Positions 63,734 through 64,000 of a DNA stretch of 64,000 bases are shown piece after piece. Positions within the stretch are counted from its first letter, which is position 1; each line of letters opens with the position of its first letter. A model generated the notes under the pieces. That model was not told the origin of the DNA. It was given only the letters and a program-made list of their open reading frames with translations, and ran no database searches. The translations under genes and the position numbers were made by a program. The stretch spans positions 62,001 through 126,000 of the forward strand of contig NZ_JAVKPK010000002.1 in NCBI RefSeq assembly GCF_031461075.1, in the 5' to 3' direction. The DNA is from Methanosarcina baikalica (GTDB lineage: Archaea > Halobacteriota > Methanosarcinia > Methanosarcinales > Methanosarcinaceae).

Positions 63734-64000
63734 AGCTTTTCTCCAGAATGTTGTGTATGCACAAAATCGTACCTCGATGTATTTAAGTGTTACTTACTTA
63801 TATTTCCGGCTCTTGCATCTCATTTATGTACTTTAGTAAGAGGAAATTTGTCTGGAGGAAAACCACTGGAAAAGAGGGTGAGAAAAAGAAAACGATTCAT
63901 TGATCAGCGGTTAAGGAATTTTCTTTCCTGTATGCTGTCGATTTTGGAGCAAAAAGTAGTCCCAAATTTCTAGCACTAAAGCTAAAATCGAGACCTTGTT
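63734..64000. other. Region upstream of trpB2 to the window edge
   Basis: Promoter-like AT-rich DNA for trpB2 near 63755-63800. No gene is supported to the window end. Confidence 0.3.

Overview
The window is almost certainly from a methanogenic archaeon of the genus Methanosarcina, and probably a member able to use H2, such as the M. barkeri group. The evidence is a methanophenazine-linked Vht hydrogenase operon with its maturation genes, a cbiMNQO cobalt uptake operon, CofE for coenzyme F420, archaeal information-processing proteins (RadA, Hel308, ABCE1, CDC48/VAT, TiaS) and TATA-type promoters. I assign the genus from gene content and protein resemblance only; no database search was possible.

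Layout. 0-12.3 kb is a hydrogenase region. On the minus strand lie a degenerate hydrogenase pair (vhxG and the start of vhxA, cut by the window edge) and an intact vhtGACD operon. A peptidoglycan-binding-fold protein sits between them. On the plus strand, after 1.2 kb without a convincing gene, comes hypCDABE, which builds the Ni-Fe active site; hypF is not in the window. 12.3-14.4 kb is scarred DNA: a duplicated methyltransferase fragment, the broken tail of what looks like a CobN-type gene, an intact methyltransferase and a 124-bp inverted-repeat element. 14.4-17.8 kb is cbiMNQO. 18-25.6 kb is mostly housekeeping (coaD, radA, a P-type ATPase, phosphoglycolate phosphatase).

25.6-36 kb is an AT-rich accessory region. 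It holds a 1208-residue HD + STAND-NTPase + TPR protein, duplicated cupin/methyltransferase pairs in several stages of decay, a nitroreductase, a DNA-binding-like small protein with an operator-like promoter, short orphan proteins and at least two families of short inverted-repeat (MITE-like) elements. One family has ends resembling those of IS6-type insertion sequences. 36-42.4 kb is core again (VAT/CDC48, nadE, tiaS, an XRE-type regulator).

42.8-49.6 kb gathers one-carbon/folate genes: purN, glyA, folD, a dihydropteroate-synthase-like gene, a MetV-like gene and metF. This suggests tetrahydrofolate-type biosynthetic one-carbon metabolism alongside the methanopterin pathway. 50-64 kb holds cofE, a small thioredoxin, a metallo-beta-lactamase-fold protein, ABCE1, hel308, hisD and trpB2, with three paralogues of the DUF1699-like family interspersed. 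A 28-bp tandem repeat lies near 54 kb.

The observations I consider most worth following are the HD-STAND-TPR protein, the hydrogenase small subunit that has lost a proximal-cluster cysteine and most of its export signal, the IS6-like mini-elements around a small orphan gene, and the DUF1699 paralogue trio whose C-terminal halves look like helix-turn-helix domains.
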